Assembly: GCF_022376445.1 (NCBI RefSeq)
Contig: NW_025955011.1
Location: 186,001 to 250,000 of the forward strand
Origin: Fomitopsis serialis
Taxonomy: Eukaryota; Basidiomycota; Agaricomycetes; Polyporales; Fomitopsidaceae
Direction: 5' to 3'
DNA length: 64,000 nucleotides
Below, piece after piece: positions 25,740-35,600 of the stretch. The notes under the pieces were generated by a model that did no database searches, was not told the DNA's origin, and worked only from the letters and a program-made list of their open reading frames with translations. The position numbers were made by a program, and so were the translations under genes. How positions within the stretch are numbered: the first letter of the stretch is position 1; the number at the start of each line of letters is the position of its first letter.

Positions 25740-26770
25740 TACGCGTCGTCCGGCTGGCTCGTCGGCTGGCCCGTTTCTACGTAGAGAACGGACGCCGCCG
25801 ACGTTCGACATATAGGGGTCGGCGGCGCGGGGGCTGCGCTGGTTCAGCGTCAAGATACCGGTCGGATTTGGGAGGAGGCATCGGTGGGCGTGTCGTTGAC
25901 GGGATGTCGAGATCTTGGGGGCAGTTCAGGTCGAGGGGCCGGTCGGGGCTACATGGTCGAGCGAGCTATATTATACTGTGCGCAACCGACCAGACGCGCA
26001 CTATCTATACGGGAGAGAGCTAGAACGGCCGGTGCTACTTGGCAGTGAGGTAAGTCTGTCCGGCATATGTATGCAAGGACTACTCTCACAGACGTCCGGC
26101 AGTGATTGACGAATGGGATGTCTGCCAGATGGTCCTTACCGTCTTCTTATCGGACACGAGCTCCCCGTCCTGGGTTAGACACCGGACTGACGCGCTAAGA
26201 GTGCCTGAGAAGCCCTGCAAGCGCGACGCGGAGCGGTGGACAACGTCGTTACAGCGTGCACGTGATCGCGTGCCCGACGTACGAGCGTCTGCTCTCCGGT
26301 CTTCCTGCAACTGATAATTCGTCTAGGTTCAATTTGTGCTCGTACTTCGATAGAGTCGCAGCCCAAGGGTATGTATTTCTCTCCCTCGCTTGACGTAATC
26401 ATCCTCTTATCACCTGGAATCCTCTGCTATACATCGTAGAAAATCCTCCAGTACGCAACGCACCTGCAAGCTTTCGTCGCTGCGAGCTGCACTCCTCCAA
26501 ACGAGACGAGGGTTTCACACCACGACCGGTGGGGCTCGTCGACTCTGGCATAGGTCTGTTTTATGGCGCTCCAAATCATGATTATACGTATTCATCCTTA
26601 TACTCAGGCTTTCTTCCGTTCCCACGTCACCTTCCTCCCTTGTTGCTCAATCTCACTTCTTATGGTCAGCCTTGTTCATCGGCAGCCCGGGTGCGAGGCC
26701 TCGTGTGACCTCATGGCATGCTGTGTCTCTTCTTTTCGTCACTATTTGGCAGCCTGCGAACACCGCCGAC
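25740..26770. other. No supportable gene; left flank of the retrotransposon
   Basis: Short ORFs with no motif. The retrotransposon target site GCGTT is at 26772-26776. Confidence 0.5.
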
Positions 26771-26771
26771 C

Positions 26772-26776
26772 GCGTT
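26772..26776. repeat. Target-site duplication, left copy (GCGTT)
   Basis: Five bases immediately before the left LTR, repeated exactly at 40246-40250. Confidence 0.9.
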
Positions 26777-26970
26777 TGTAAGGGGTGTAGGTCTTCTCGG
26801 ACGCCGTACTGAGCTAGCCAAAGCCTGTATATTGCAGGGGCGAGCGGTGTACAACGATGGGGGAAAAGACGACGAGAGCAACGGGGCGCGTCAGCTATAA
26901 AACGGTCCTTCGGCGGACTCCGGGTCGCTGACTAAGGCGCTGACTAAACTACTTTACCATCGTCCTTACA
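26777..26970 (-). repeat. 3' LTR of the retrotransposon
   Basis: 194 bp, identical by eye to 40052-40245. On the element strand it contains TTTTATAG, a possible TATA box. Confidence 0.95.
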
Positions 26971-26982
26971 TCCTCCCCCTCC
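26971..26982 (-). other. Polypurine tract of the retrotransposon
   Basis: On the element strand GGAGGGGGAGGA directly abuts the 3' LTR, the position and composition expected for the plus-strand primer. An exact copy of the surrounding 18 bases is found at 32018-32035. Confidence 0.85.
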
Positions 26983-27243
26983 AGGAAAACGTCGTAGACG
27001 TCGACATAGGGCAGTGTACATAGAATATAGCATAATGTGCATAATGAAGATACCCGTCGCAGCTAAAGTCGACGGGGATTCGTAGATACATAATCATAAT
27101 AAGTGGTGAACAAGCCACTCAGTGGTAGTGGGCATAAGCTCGTCGGTGCGAAGTGCGACGAACAACGGATACATAGGATCGCGAATACGGCAAACACAAA
27201 CTTTTAGAAGGAGTATGGAGAGAGGACGAACCATCCCTCGGCA

Positions 27244-27855
27244 TTACGCCGAGTCCCGACCAAGCGGCTCGACCGCCATTGCCTCTTCGCCGGCTGCGAC
27301 GTTCGGAATGGGCTGCTCGCCGTGGCCAGTCGCGGGTTGTCCACCTGGTGCGACCTCGCCATCGATGTGCTCGGCCACCAGCGGGGCTCCAGTCGCGGTC
27401 GGACCCAGGTCTGCCGTTCGTAGTCCACTCGCTAGGTAGTCTCGGGCCCACAGGCAGAGGTGGTGAAGCACGAACTCCGGGGTGATGCCGCAGCGCGCCG
27501 CATGTACCGCGACAGTGGTCATCGTGACGTCGACCGTCACGACAGCCCCGTTCTGCGTCTCCGGCAACGGGGTGATATTGAGGGCCGGTTCGGGATTGAC
27601 ATTCGCGGCCTGGAGATGTGCGATGTAGACCTGCGGGTCGGTGAACAGGGCGGCAAGCGTGTCGAAGATGGCCGACTTGTAGCGACGTCGGGTCGACGTG
27701 AGGGGAGAGGCGATGCGAATCATCATGCAATGAAGATTCGCGCGGTCGATGGGGACTTGACCGCTGTTGTCGCGCACAAGTCCGCGAGGAAGGCGGGCTC
27801 TTGGGTAGCGCGAGAAGTAAGAGGCCCACTTCTCGGCTGCATCAGGAAAACATGA
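27244..27855 (-). CDS. Distal part of the retrotransposon's third ORF
   Basis: An open frame runs from about 27855, without an obvious ATG, through FPDAAEKWASYFSRYPRA, DNSGQVPIDRANLHCMMIRI, SAIFDTLAALFTDPQVYIAH and TPEFVLHHLCLWARDYLA to a stop at 27244. It is on the element's strand, next to the polypurine tract and 3' LTR. The preceding ORF (31556-32443) ends exactly where the nested insertion begins, and this frame is open right up to the other side of that insertion, so the two probably formed one ORF of about 500 codons. No domain is recognised. The call as a separate start at a GTG (27777) is not supported. Confidence 0.55.
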   Translation of the reverse strand, partial: SCFPDAAEKWASYFSRYPRARLPRGLVRDNSGQVPIDRANLHCMMIRIASPLTSTRRRYKSAIFDTLAALFTDPQVYIAHLQAANVNPEPALNITPLPETQNGAVVTVDVTMTTVAVHAARCGITPEFVLHHLCLWARDYLASGLRTADLGPTATGAPLVAEHIDGEVAPGGQPATGHGEQPIPNVAAGEEAMAVEPLGRDSA

Positions 27856-28234
27856 AATCTGTCTGACGGCCCTGTCAGGGGGTTCAGAAGCCTTCAGAAG
27901 CCTTCAGATTGCTTCAGATTGCTTCAGATCTTCAGCCCTCATGACCTCGTTTTTTTTTGATGCTAACTCGTCAGACAGGATCCTCAGACTGTTCAGACAG
28001 CCTGTCAGACCTCCCAGCTCGTCAGCCAAGATCAGCCAGGGCATAGAAATCAACTCAATATTATTCCATTGATCACTACTACTGTACAGAATCGCGCTAG
28101 CTAATCATAATGTACTGTAGAGAAGTGCAATCTACCGTCTGCCCAGTGGGTGTGCATGGCGGGCTCTCTCCCGCTCGTTGCGTTCGTTACAAACTCGGTG
28201 GCCTGGCTCCTCCTCGGGCTAGGATGCAGCACGC

Positions 28235-29191
28235 TCATCCTTCACGGGTGTATGTGCATCGAGCTGGAGTATGCCCAGCTGTTGCTCGGCAGGCCATTTC
28301 AAGCCGCGCCGGATGCCTGGTGGACTGTTGCTTGTCGCAGTGCTGCTCGTTGAGCTGTGTCGTACCGAGCTTGGGCACGTTATGTATGGCGAACTGGCCC
28401 GCGTCGTATCCGTGCGCGTCGGTTCGTGATCCGTATCTGTAGGCGGCCAATCCTTTGATGCTGATGGGTCCGTGCGCGGTATGCTGAGGCTCGTCAACTG
28501 CATACCTGTTGGGTTTGCACCAACGGGCTTGTGTCGTCGGCTGGTCGCGTGCCGTCAGATTTCGCACGTACTCATACTCCATCTTCGTCGATAGCACGTA
28601 CTTCGGGCCGTACACCTCGTCCCAGTGCTGCAAGTCGATGTGGCGCGGCGTCCGTGGGATGAGGAGCAGGAAGTCCACGTAGAACACCGAGTCAACGTAC
28701 GAGACCGTGCGGTACAGGCGGGGGAGGAGCGGCTTGCCGCGGTTCGCCGCAGAGAGCGCGCCAGACGAGGATGGTGATGGGCGAGCGGTTGAGCCCGTAG
28801 GTGGAGAGGATACGCCGCGCGAGGTGCTGGAACCGAGCGAACCGGTAGGGCCGTCTTCGTCGGGTTCATCACTGTCCGGTCGTCCTGTTGGACAATCACT
28901 TGCCGGGGTTGGCAATGGGGTCGAGGTGGACAGCGGTGCACTCACCTGACATGCTGACCCTGCGGCCGCAACCCACGGATGCGCGGGTGAGTAGGAGATG
29001 AGGCAAGTGCGACTGGGTATGTGGTGAATGAGTGGGCGAGCGCGAGAGGGCAGAACTTGGGGGTGAGAGCGGGTGGGCGGGCGCGAGAGGGCAAGCGAGA
29101 GTGAGAGGATGCGCTGGATGCGCGAGCTGGTGGACAAGTAGGCACCACGACTCGGAGCTTTAAGCTCGTCAATGCGCGTAGTGTCTAGCAA
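28235..29191 (-). CDS. Unrecognised ORF inside the nested insertion
   Basis: 318 codons starting MLDTTRIDELKAPSRGAYLS. The first third is low-complexity Ser/Pro/Arg from a GA-rich repeat. The middle has SSPPTGSTARPSPSSSG, then a more structured part: LYRTVSYVDSVFYVDFLLLI and HIDLQHWDEVYGPKYVLSTK. I do not recognise the domain. It runs opposite to the CBM21 fragment in the same insertion, so it is probably a second captured fragment, perhaps joined to unrelated sequence at its 3' end. Confidence 0.3.
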   Translation of the reverse strand: MLDTTRIDELKAPSRGAYLSTSSRIQRILSLSLALSRPPTRSHPQVLPSRARPLIHHIPSRTCLISYSPAHPWVAAAGSACQVSAPLSTSTPLPTPASDCPTGRPDSDEPDEDGPTGSLGSSTSRGVSSPPTGSTARPSPSSSGALSAANRGKPLLPRLYRTVSYVDSVFYVDFLLLIPRTPRHIDLQHWDEVYGPKYVLSTKMEYEYVRNLTARDQPTTQARWCKPNRYAVDEPQHTAHGPISIKGLAAYRYGSRTDAHGYDAGQFAIHNVPKLGTTQLNEQHCDKQQSTRHPARLEMACRATAGHTPARCTYTREG

Positions 29192-29608
29192 CAGCAGTCG
29201 TTATATAGTAGGTACACAGTAGAGAACTCACATTCGATTTTCGTCTCTCTGCTTAGGCCTCGTCCATTGCTCTTGCTCCTCATTCTTGTGACTTCTCCGT
29301 CTGGACTCGTTTTGCCCTTGATCCCGTCGTGTTCGAGCTGGGGAACGGTACGAGCGCCTCAAGCGCGTCGCGATCTTGAGCCGTGCAGTGTTCCAATGCA
29401 CGTACCGTCCCTTACGGAGTGGCCCACCTGCGTGTACTGGAGGTTGGCGGCGGGCAAGCGAGGGTGAAGCGGAGGTAACAGACAGGGAGAGGCTGAAGTG
29501 AGAGGAAGTCCGGAGAGTGCGTGTGACGTGTCGTGGCTGAGGCGCTTAGCACTTCTCGCGAGTCGCCTCCACCCACGTCCAGCATCGACTCCTCCTCAAC
29601 GCTGCGCT

Positions 29609-29640
29609 CAACTCCTCCTCCTCCTCCTCCTCCTCAACAA
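29609..29640. repeat. CTC trinucleotide microsatellite
   Basis: A run of CTC units followed by AAC, within the nested insertion. Confidence 0.7.
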
Positions 29641-29779
29641 TGCGCGGTAGCGACGCAATATGCAATTCGGAGAAGTGTTGGCAGCACGGAGTTTGGGAAG
29701 GCGGGCCCCGGCAGGGTTAGTACAGGTGAGTCTCCCACTTCGTACGCGTGCATATGCTCGCCAGACCATCTTGCCAACT

Positions 29780-29960
29780 TGAACCGTCTTCTCGCCCGCC
29801 CGTCTTCTCGCCCGCCCGTCTTCCCGCCCGTTCGTCTTCCCTCCCGCTCGCCTTCTCTCGCGCCCGCTTTCTCTCGCGCCCGTCTTCTCTCCTGCTCGCC
29901 TTCTCGCCACCCCGCTCGCTCGCTGACCTTGCTCGCCGACCTGCCGGGCTTGCCCGCCCA
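29780..29960. repeat. Degenerate minisatellite, 14-16 bp CTCGCCCGCCCGTCTT-like units
   Basis: Repeated CTCGCCCGCCCGTCTT-like units with decay towards the right. A similar GA-rich tract on the other strand lies at about 29020-29110, forming two inverted low-complexity blocks in the insertion. Confidence 0.75.
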
Positions 29961-30084
29961 CATCACTCGACTTTGCATCCACCTCGCTCCCTCACTCACC
30001 CTCGCTTACTCACCCACCCACCTGCTTCGCACTTGAGCCTCGCTCGAGTATCCATCCGCCTCGCTCCCTTGCTTCCCCGCGCCC

Positions 30085-30640
30085 GCCGAACCCGGATCCG
30101 TACGCGAACGTGCATCTCGAGACCCTCATGCTGCCCCGCACGCACTCGCTGACGCTCCGCGGCACGGACCTCGTCCGGAACCTGCACTTCGAGAAGCGCG
30201 TCGCCGTGCGCTTCACGCTCGACGACTGGCAGACCACGAGCGAGGTTACGTGTAGGCACGTCGTGAGCCTCCCGAGCTTGCCGCCGCCGTTCCCGCACGA
30301 ACATCGGACCGTGGGCGATCTGGCGGTGGGCATTGCGAGTGGGCGGGTGAAGGCGGATGAGCTGAGACCGGGTTGGGATCGCTTCAGGTACGTCTCTATA
30401 CTACGACTTCGTCCTTATGTAGGCTGATCAACGGGTTATAGCTTCACAATCCGGTTAGAGGACTACGAGCACAAGCTTACCGACCGCATGCTGTACCTTA
30501 CTGTGCGCTACTCCCCCGGCATTGGCGGCGAGTGGTGGGACAACAACAGCGGGCAGAACTACAAGATCGACTTCCGGCGCGCGTCCGCGTCGCACTCGCT
30601 GAACTTCAGCAGCATGGGCTTCGGCGCGATCGGCTCAGGG
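30085..30640 (+). pseudogene. Captured CBM21 domain of a PP1 glycogen-targeting subunit
   Basis: A plus-strand fragment, antisense to the retrotransposon. It reads ANVHLETLMLPRTHSLTLRG, NLHFEKRVAVRFTLDDWQTT, then after an intron (GTACGT at about 30389 to TTATAG at about 30442) FTIRLEDYEHKL, LYLTVRYSPG and EWWDNNSGQNYKIDFRRA. This is the CBM21 fold of GAC1/PIG-type subunits, which bring protein phosphatase 1 to glycogen; the WDNN and NYKIDF motifs are hallmark carbohydrate-binding residues. The fragment starts and ends within the gene: upstream sequence turns into repeats and downstream has no continuation. The intron is still present. The frame is clean apart from an extra residue-like HE/HR stretch. 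A full parental gene must exist elsewhere. Confidence 0.8.
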
Positions 30641-31293
30641 AGCTTCGGCCAGGCGATCGCGCAGCAACGGACGTTCAGCGCACCGAGTCCTGCTCGCTTT
30701 CCTGGCCGCTCGTCTTCCTACCTTCCTTCCCCCCGCTTGTCCCACCTCCCTTACTGACCCGCACATGCCACGAAATCTTGAACCCAGCGAGAAGTGGGTG
30801 TTACGCAAGTGGGTAGGACGAACGTAGTGTTCATTGGTATGCTGCCCGAGCGGTCCTTGCGTCACGCCCCTTACCTACATCCTCATCCCCAAGCATGCAC
30901 GGCAGAGGTGCTGCGTGCGAACGTGGCCAACAAATGCACCGCGGGCACAGCCATACTGACGAGGGTGCCGGCGGGAGGTGTGGGCACGGCGAGTATGTGG
31001 CGGGAAACTGCGAGCAGATGGCGGGGATGGGCGAGGGCGAGTGCAGATGGGTGAGTGCAGACACGCGTGAGCGGGTGCGCTAACTGCAGGAACAGGACCC
31101 AGCGATGTGAATCATGGTGTGTACGCCGCCGACTGCGAGCGTGCATGGCGAATGGCATGCAGACACTGACGAACAGACAGTGGGTATGCAAGCGAATGGG
31201 TAGGCGGGCACAGGGTATAACGACGGGCAGTACACGGCGACTGTGAGCATGCCTGACGCCCTGCGTGCAGGCATGGCCGACGAACGGGGCATG

Positions 31294-31325
31294 GGAGCTT
31301 CATATCTCTATTTACTTAAATAGAG
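31294..31325. other. Short perfect hairpin in the nested insertion
   Basis: CTCTATTT and AAATAGAG form an 8-bp stem with a 4-base loop, about 240 bp inside the right end of the insertion. Confidence 0.5.
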
Positions 31326-31555
31326 AATGATGCAATATAATGGTGTCGGATGGCCGACATTGCACAAGGTCAAGGGTGTGAGTGATGTACGTCGACATTA
31401 AGTGTTGGTGCGACCGTTCGAGTACTGTACAAGCAAAAACTTAAGACTTGTACTGAGCCTAGTAAGAGGACAGAGATACTCTGACAACTGTCGATCTCTG
31501 AGAGTGACTGGCAAGTCTGAGCGAACTGAGCTTCTGAGAGGTGGCTGTCAGCCGA

Positions 31556-32443
31556 TCAGATGCTCAGCAATTGCCCGATTTGCTGATGTGGGTCGGTATA
31601 GCGCGGAGGGGTCTCGTGCTGCTCCTGGGTAGGCGGGTTCGTCGTGCGATCAAGTCGGGGGGTGCGAGGGAAGCGGTGGAGGTACCAGTCGGGTAGTCCA
31701 ACCCAATGGTTTTGCAGGGTCTCTTGGGTCACTGAGAGGGGTCGTCCCACAGCGAGGGTGGCGAAGATCGCCCTGCGCCATTGCTGAAGCTGGCGCACGG
31801 CTGCGAGGCCTACAGCGTCGTCGATCTGCGCTCGACGCAGTGCGCCGTCGACTTCGTCGATGGTCAGAGGTACCTCTGACATGAGGAGGGTCTGGTGGCG
31901 AGCGGGTCCACGGGTACGCTCGTTCATGTTGAGCCTGCGAGTGAGGCTATTGTCGAGGTAAGTATCGACAGAGGAATCAGTGTTGTAGGGGGCGAACCTA
32001 TTGCGAATAGGTCCCAATCCTCCCCCTCCAGGAAATCGTCCACCGGTGTTTGCACGGGTGGCGAGTTGGCCTTCGAGCTCCGCGATGCGAGCTTGAAGTT
32101 GCTGGATTGTGGTCGCAAGCGTCGCACGGTCCTGTTGCGCATCCTCATAGCCTCGTTCATAGGCTTCGCGTCGCGCGGAACGGGCGGCGGTGTCGTCCTG
32201 TTCAGTGCGTGCGACCTGGTAGTTGCGAGTACCGAGGGCGTCAGTTGCGTGGTGCAAAAAGGCATCGCAGACGCCGCAGTTGCTGGCGTGCAAGACGGTG
32301 TTCACGCCTTCGTTGTGGCGCCACATCGCAGGCGCCTGTGCGATGTTCGCGACAGGGTTGGTGACAGGTCCATTGGCGACCTGCACAGTATGGATGTCGG
32401 CCATGGGGTGGTCGACGTCGGCAGTAAGGATAGCAGTGGACAT
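31556..32443 (-). CDS. Third ORF of the retrotransposon, proximal part
   Basis: 295 codons, 228 bp downstream of pol on the same strand, starting MSTAILTADVDHPMADIHTV. Around residue 55 there is a CGVC pair (NCGVCDAFLHHATD). Residues of about 95-130 form a likely coiled coil (ATTIQQLQARIAELEGQLAT). A glycine-rich link FPGGGGLGP follows, then a helical C-terminal region (IDEVDGALRRAQIDDAVGLA). There is no signal peptide or membrane segment, so it is not an envelope protein. No known domain is recognised. It stops at the edge of the nested insertion; the frame at 27244-27855 looks like its displaced remainder. Possible roles are structural or nucleic-acid binding; this is a guess from the coiled coil. 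Confidence 0.7.
   Translation of the reverse strand: MSTAILTADVDHPMADIHTVQVANGPVTNPVANIAQAPAMWRHNEGVNTVLHASNCGVCDAFLHHATDALGTRNYQVARTEQDDTAARSARREAYERGYEDAQQDRATLATTIQQLQARIAELEGQLATRANTGGRFPGGGGLGPIRNRFAPYNTDSSVDTYLDNSLTRRLNMNERTRGPARHQTLLMSEVPLTIDEVDGALRRAQIDDAVGLAAVRQLQQWRRAIFATLAVGRPLSVTQETLQNHWVGLPDWYLHRFPRTPRLDRTTNPPTQEQHETPPRYTDPHQQIGQLLSI
32018..32035 (-). other. Internal copy of the polypurine tract, possible central PPT
   Basis: These 18 bases are identical to 26971-26988, which includes the 3' polypurine tract. The copy lies inside the third ORF, where it encodes the glycine run PGGGG, 5 kb upstream of the 3' LTR in element orientation. Confidence 0.45.
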
Positions 32444-32670
32444 AGTAAAAGAGGCGAGGGTAGAGCACGCACAGATGAGTAGTTAGGTGATTTGGTGAGC
32501 ACGGCGCGATGGCGGCGTGCACTTTAATAGGCATCACGTCGGCCTACGAGCGTCGCGGCGGGATAGTCGCGAATGTTCGACGCGGGTTCGAAGAGTTTCT
32601 GGCGACTGTTGGTCGTCAGGTAGTGGGGTGTTGGGCGGCGAGTCGGTCGCCGATCTAGATAGTGGAACTA

Positions 32671-35600
32671 TCACCCGCCAGGGCGCATTGATCTTCGCGC
32701 GTGGCGGTCGGGCCCGGCATGTCGCGGCAGCTGTCGCCAGTCCGAGATACCTTGTAGCTCGAGATACCTGTCAAGAGCTTCAAGATCCTTGCAATTATCG
32801 TATGACTCCCAGAGGATGTCGCCATCATCAAAACGTACCAAGAATTCAATACGTCGACCAGCCCAGCGATGAGTGAGGATATCATCGACTAGGTATTCTT
32901 GTTCGCCGTCGAGTCCGAAGTCGTAAAATCTTGTTACGTCTCGGCCCGGGAACATGGTGTCATCATTCGGCTGATGAGGCCGAAGGAGCGACGCATGGAA
33001 GGTCGGGTGAATGCGACGCTTCCGCAACATGTCTGGTAGCTCCAGTGTGTAATTTGATGTGTCGGGGTGTGCCCTGACAATACGGTAGGGGCCTACATAG
33101 CGTGGGGCGAGCTTGTTAGCTCGTCCTTTCGGTAGGGATAGATTATGAGTACTCAAGTAGACGAGTTTGCCAACCTCGTATCGAGGTTGGTCATCACCAG
33201 TAGGGTTGTCAGCACGTCGGCGACGGTTCGCATGCGTCGTCTGAGTGACGCGCGACTCGATGATTGCGTCATGGGCAATCAGCAGATTTTCGACTGCACG
33301 ATCGGCAAATGCTCGTACTCCGGGCATCGCGGGCGTGTTTTCGAGTGTGCGCATGATCCGGGGCATGTATCCGTAGGTGAGCTCGAATGGTGCGAACCCC
33401 GTCGAGGCATTGACACTCGAGTTGATTGCGAACTCGACAAGAGGTAGGCGGTCGACCCAGTCGGTCTGATCAGGTCGAACGACGCTTCGCAGAATCTGCG
33501 AGATGGTCTGGATAGCACGTTCCGAGACGCCGTCAGTCTGTGGATGAAATGCAGTCGACATGAGTAACTTATTACCCATGAGTCGATGAAGTTCGTTCCA
33601 GAACTTCGACGTGAATTTGGGGTCCCGGTCCGAAACTATGGACTCGGGAAGACCATGCAGTCTCACTATTTCCTTGAAATAGAGCCAAGCAAGCTCAGAC
33701 GCTCGTACTCGAGTCGTCACAGGAATAAGGTGGAGATGTGAGGTTAGTCGGCAGATAATTAACCAGAGGTAATCAAACCCTCGCGACGAAGGGAATGGAC
33801 CGACAAAGTCCATTCCGACAGATTGCCAAGGTCGCGAAGGAATAGGCATGCTATGTAGCAGCCCAGTTGGCTTCTGACGCGAGAATTTGGACATTTGGCA
33901 AGTGCTACAGCTCGCGCAGAAGGCGGCTATATCCTTGCCAATGTTGGGCCACCAGTACCATCGTCGAACATAGTCCGACGTGCGCCGAGCACCCAGATGA
34001 CCCAGCGCAGTGTGCGCCTCGTCAAGAATGATCTCAGGGAGTAGCCGACGACGTACCGTGACTCGAGGTATACATAATACCTCAGTATCTGGATGAGGTT
34101 TGTACCAAAGTAGTTCATCGCGTACGAAGAACATGCGATGGTCTTCAGGATGGTCCATTATGGCCTTGAACAAGTGATCTTTGGCGTAGCCGGATCGCAC
34201 GGTTGATTGCAGGTCGAGGGCTTGCTGGACGACCGTGTCTAGTGGTGGTCCAGCGATTGCAGAATCAATTGCAGTAGGGTCGTCCTGACCGGATGACGAG
34301 CCTGCGTCCGAGTCGGACGAACCAGGGTCTTGCGGGAAGTGAGCCGCAAGCTCCTCGGCTTCGCGAACTCGAGGCTCGACGTGTTCAACAACACGTTGTG
34401 CTCGGATCTCTGCGAGTCGAGCATCAGAAAGTGTCTCACCGTAGGGATCGATCCTTATGTCCGCAGAGACATAGTCTTGTGGGTCGTGTAACACGTCGGC
34501 GCCCTCACTAGAGAAGTAGCGAGAGAATGAATCAGCGACAAGGTTCTTGGAGCCTTGGACGTACACAATCTCAAAGTCAAAACGACTGAGGTATTCCGTC
34601 CAACGCTCGAGTCGTGGCGCGAGCTTCCGCTTGTCTTGTATGAAAACGAGCGCGCGATGGTCAGTGACGATCTTGAAATGTCGTCCGATCAGTTTGTCTT
34701 CCCATTTAAGGAGTGCTTCGAGGACGCCTAGGGCCTCCATCTCGTAAGTGAAGTACGCGTGCTGCGCGGACGTGAACTTCTTCGACATGAAGCCAGCCGG
34801 GCGGCAGTTGTCCCACTGAGGGCCCTGGCCATATACAGCACCGACTCCTGATGTAGACGCATCAGTAATGACCCAAATGGGGTCGGAATTCCTAGGATCG
34901 ATTGGTCGTAGGATGGGTGTCTTACACGCGAGTGCCTTGATTTCGTCAAAGCACTTTTGATGGATAGGTCGCCAGTCGAATGACTGGCCATTTCGTGTGA
35001 TGCTCGAAATTGGACCTGTGTATGCTGCGAGGTTAGGCATGAAGTGAGCGAGATACTGCACAAGGCCAAGAAAGCGCTGTACTTCGTGGTAGTTCCGAGG
35101 TACAGGCCAGTTGCGAACTCGGGCCATTTTGTCAGTATCTGCATGGAGTCCTTTCTCGTCGATGATGTGTCCGAGGCAGTCAACTCGTCTCGCAAATAAT
35201 GCGCATTTGTTGACACTGAGGTACAGTCGATTTTCACGAAGCCTCTTGAAAACCCATTCAAGGTGTCTCTCGTGGTCTTCGAGAGTGTCTGAAAAGACAA
35301 AAATATCGTCCAGATAAACATGGACAAATATCCCTATGGCATCGCGGAAGATCGATGTCATGAGGCGTTGGAACGTAGACGGGGCGTTCGCATCCCCTTG
35401 TTGCATAACAAGGCTGTAGAACGTACCATAGATCGTCGCGAAGGCGGTCTTGTGGACGTCCTTCGGTTCTACTAACACCTGTTCATAGGCGTTTGACATG
35501 TCGATCTTTGAGCGGTATCGAGCGCGGGCAACGTCATTCCGGATCTGGTCTTGATCCGGAAAAGGCGTTACATCCTTGATGGTGTTCGCATTGCGCTGGC

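Larger units (their letters stand above)
27856..31560. mobile_element. Nested insertion with TCAG-rich subterminal repeats, likely non-autonomous DNA transposon
   Basis: About 3.7 kb inside the third ORF of the retrotransposon, with different content. The left end (27856-28040) carries about a dozen TCAG/TTCAGA motifs in the plus sense. The right end (31440-31560) carries the same motif in the opposite sense (CTGA). Both tips contain a palindrome around CTGTCAG (CCCTGTCAGGG and GGCTGTCAGCC) and begin TCTG on their outward strands. Such inverted, clustered subterminal repeats are typical of DNA transposon ends that bind transposase. There is no transposase ORF inside; instead there are host-like gene fragments and low-complexity tracts. 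I could not find a clear target duplication, so the exact ends are uncertain by tens of bases. Confidence 0.55.

Noticed and set aside
27860..28020. CRISPR-like or tRNA cluster reading of the TTCAGA repeats
   Set aside because: Units are too short and irregular with no spacer structure; the organism is eukaryotic, and the matching inverted cluster at 31440-31560 points to transposon ends.
31294..31325. Helitron 3' end
   Set aside because: There is a short hairpin, but no CTRR terminus at the right distance and no TC start at the other side.
31556..32443. Third ORF as an envelope protein
   Set aside because: Position fits, but there is no signal peptide, transmembrane segment or glycoprotein-like cysteine pattern.
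31895..32482. 195-codon plus-strand ORF
   Set aside because: Antisense to the third ORF of the retrotransposon; the minus frame has coiled-coil periodicity and element context.
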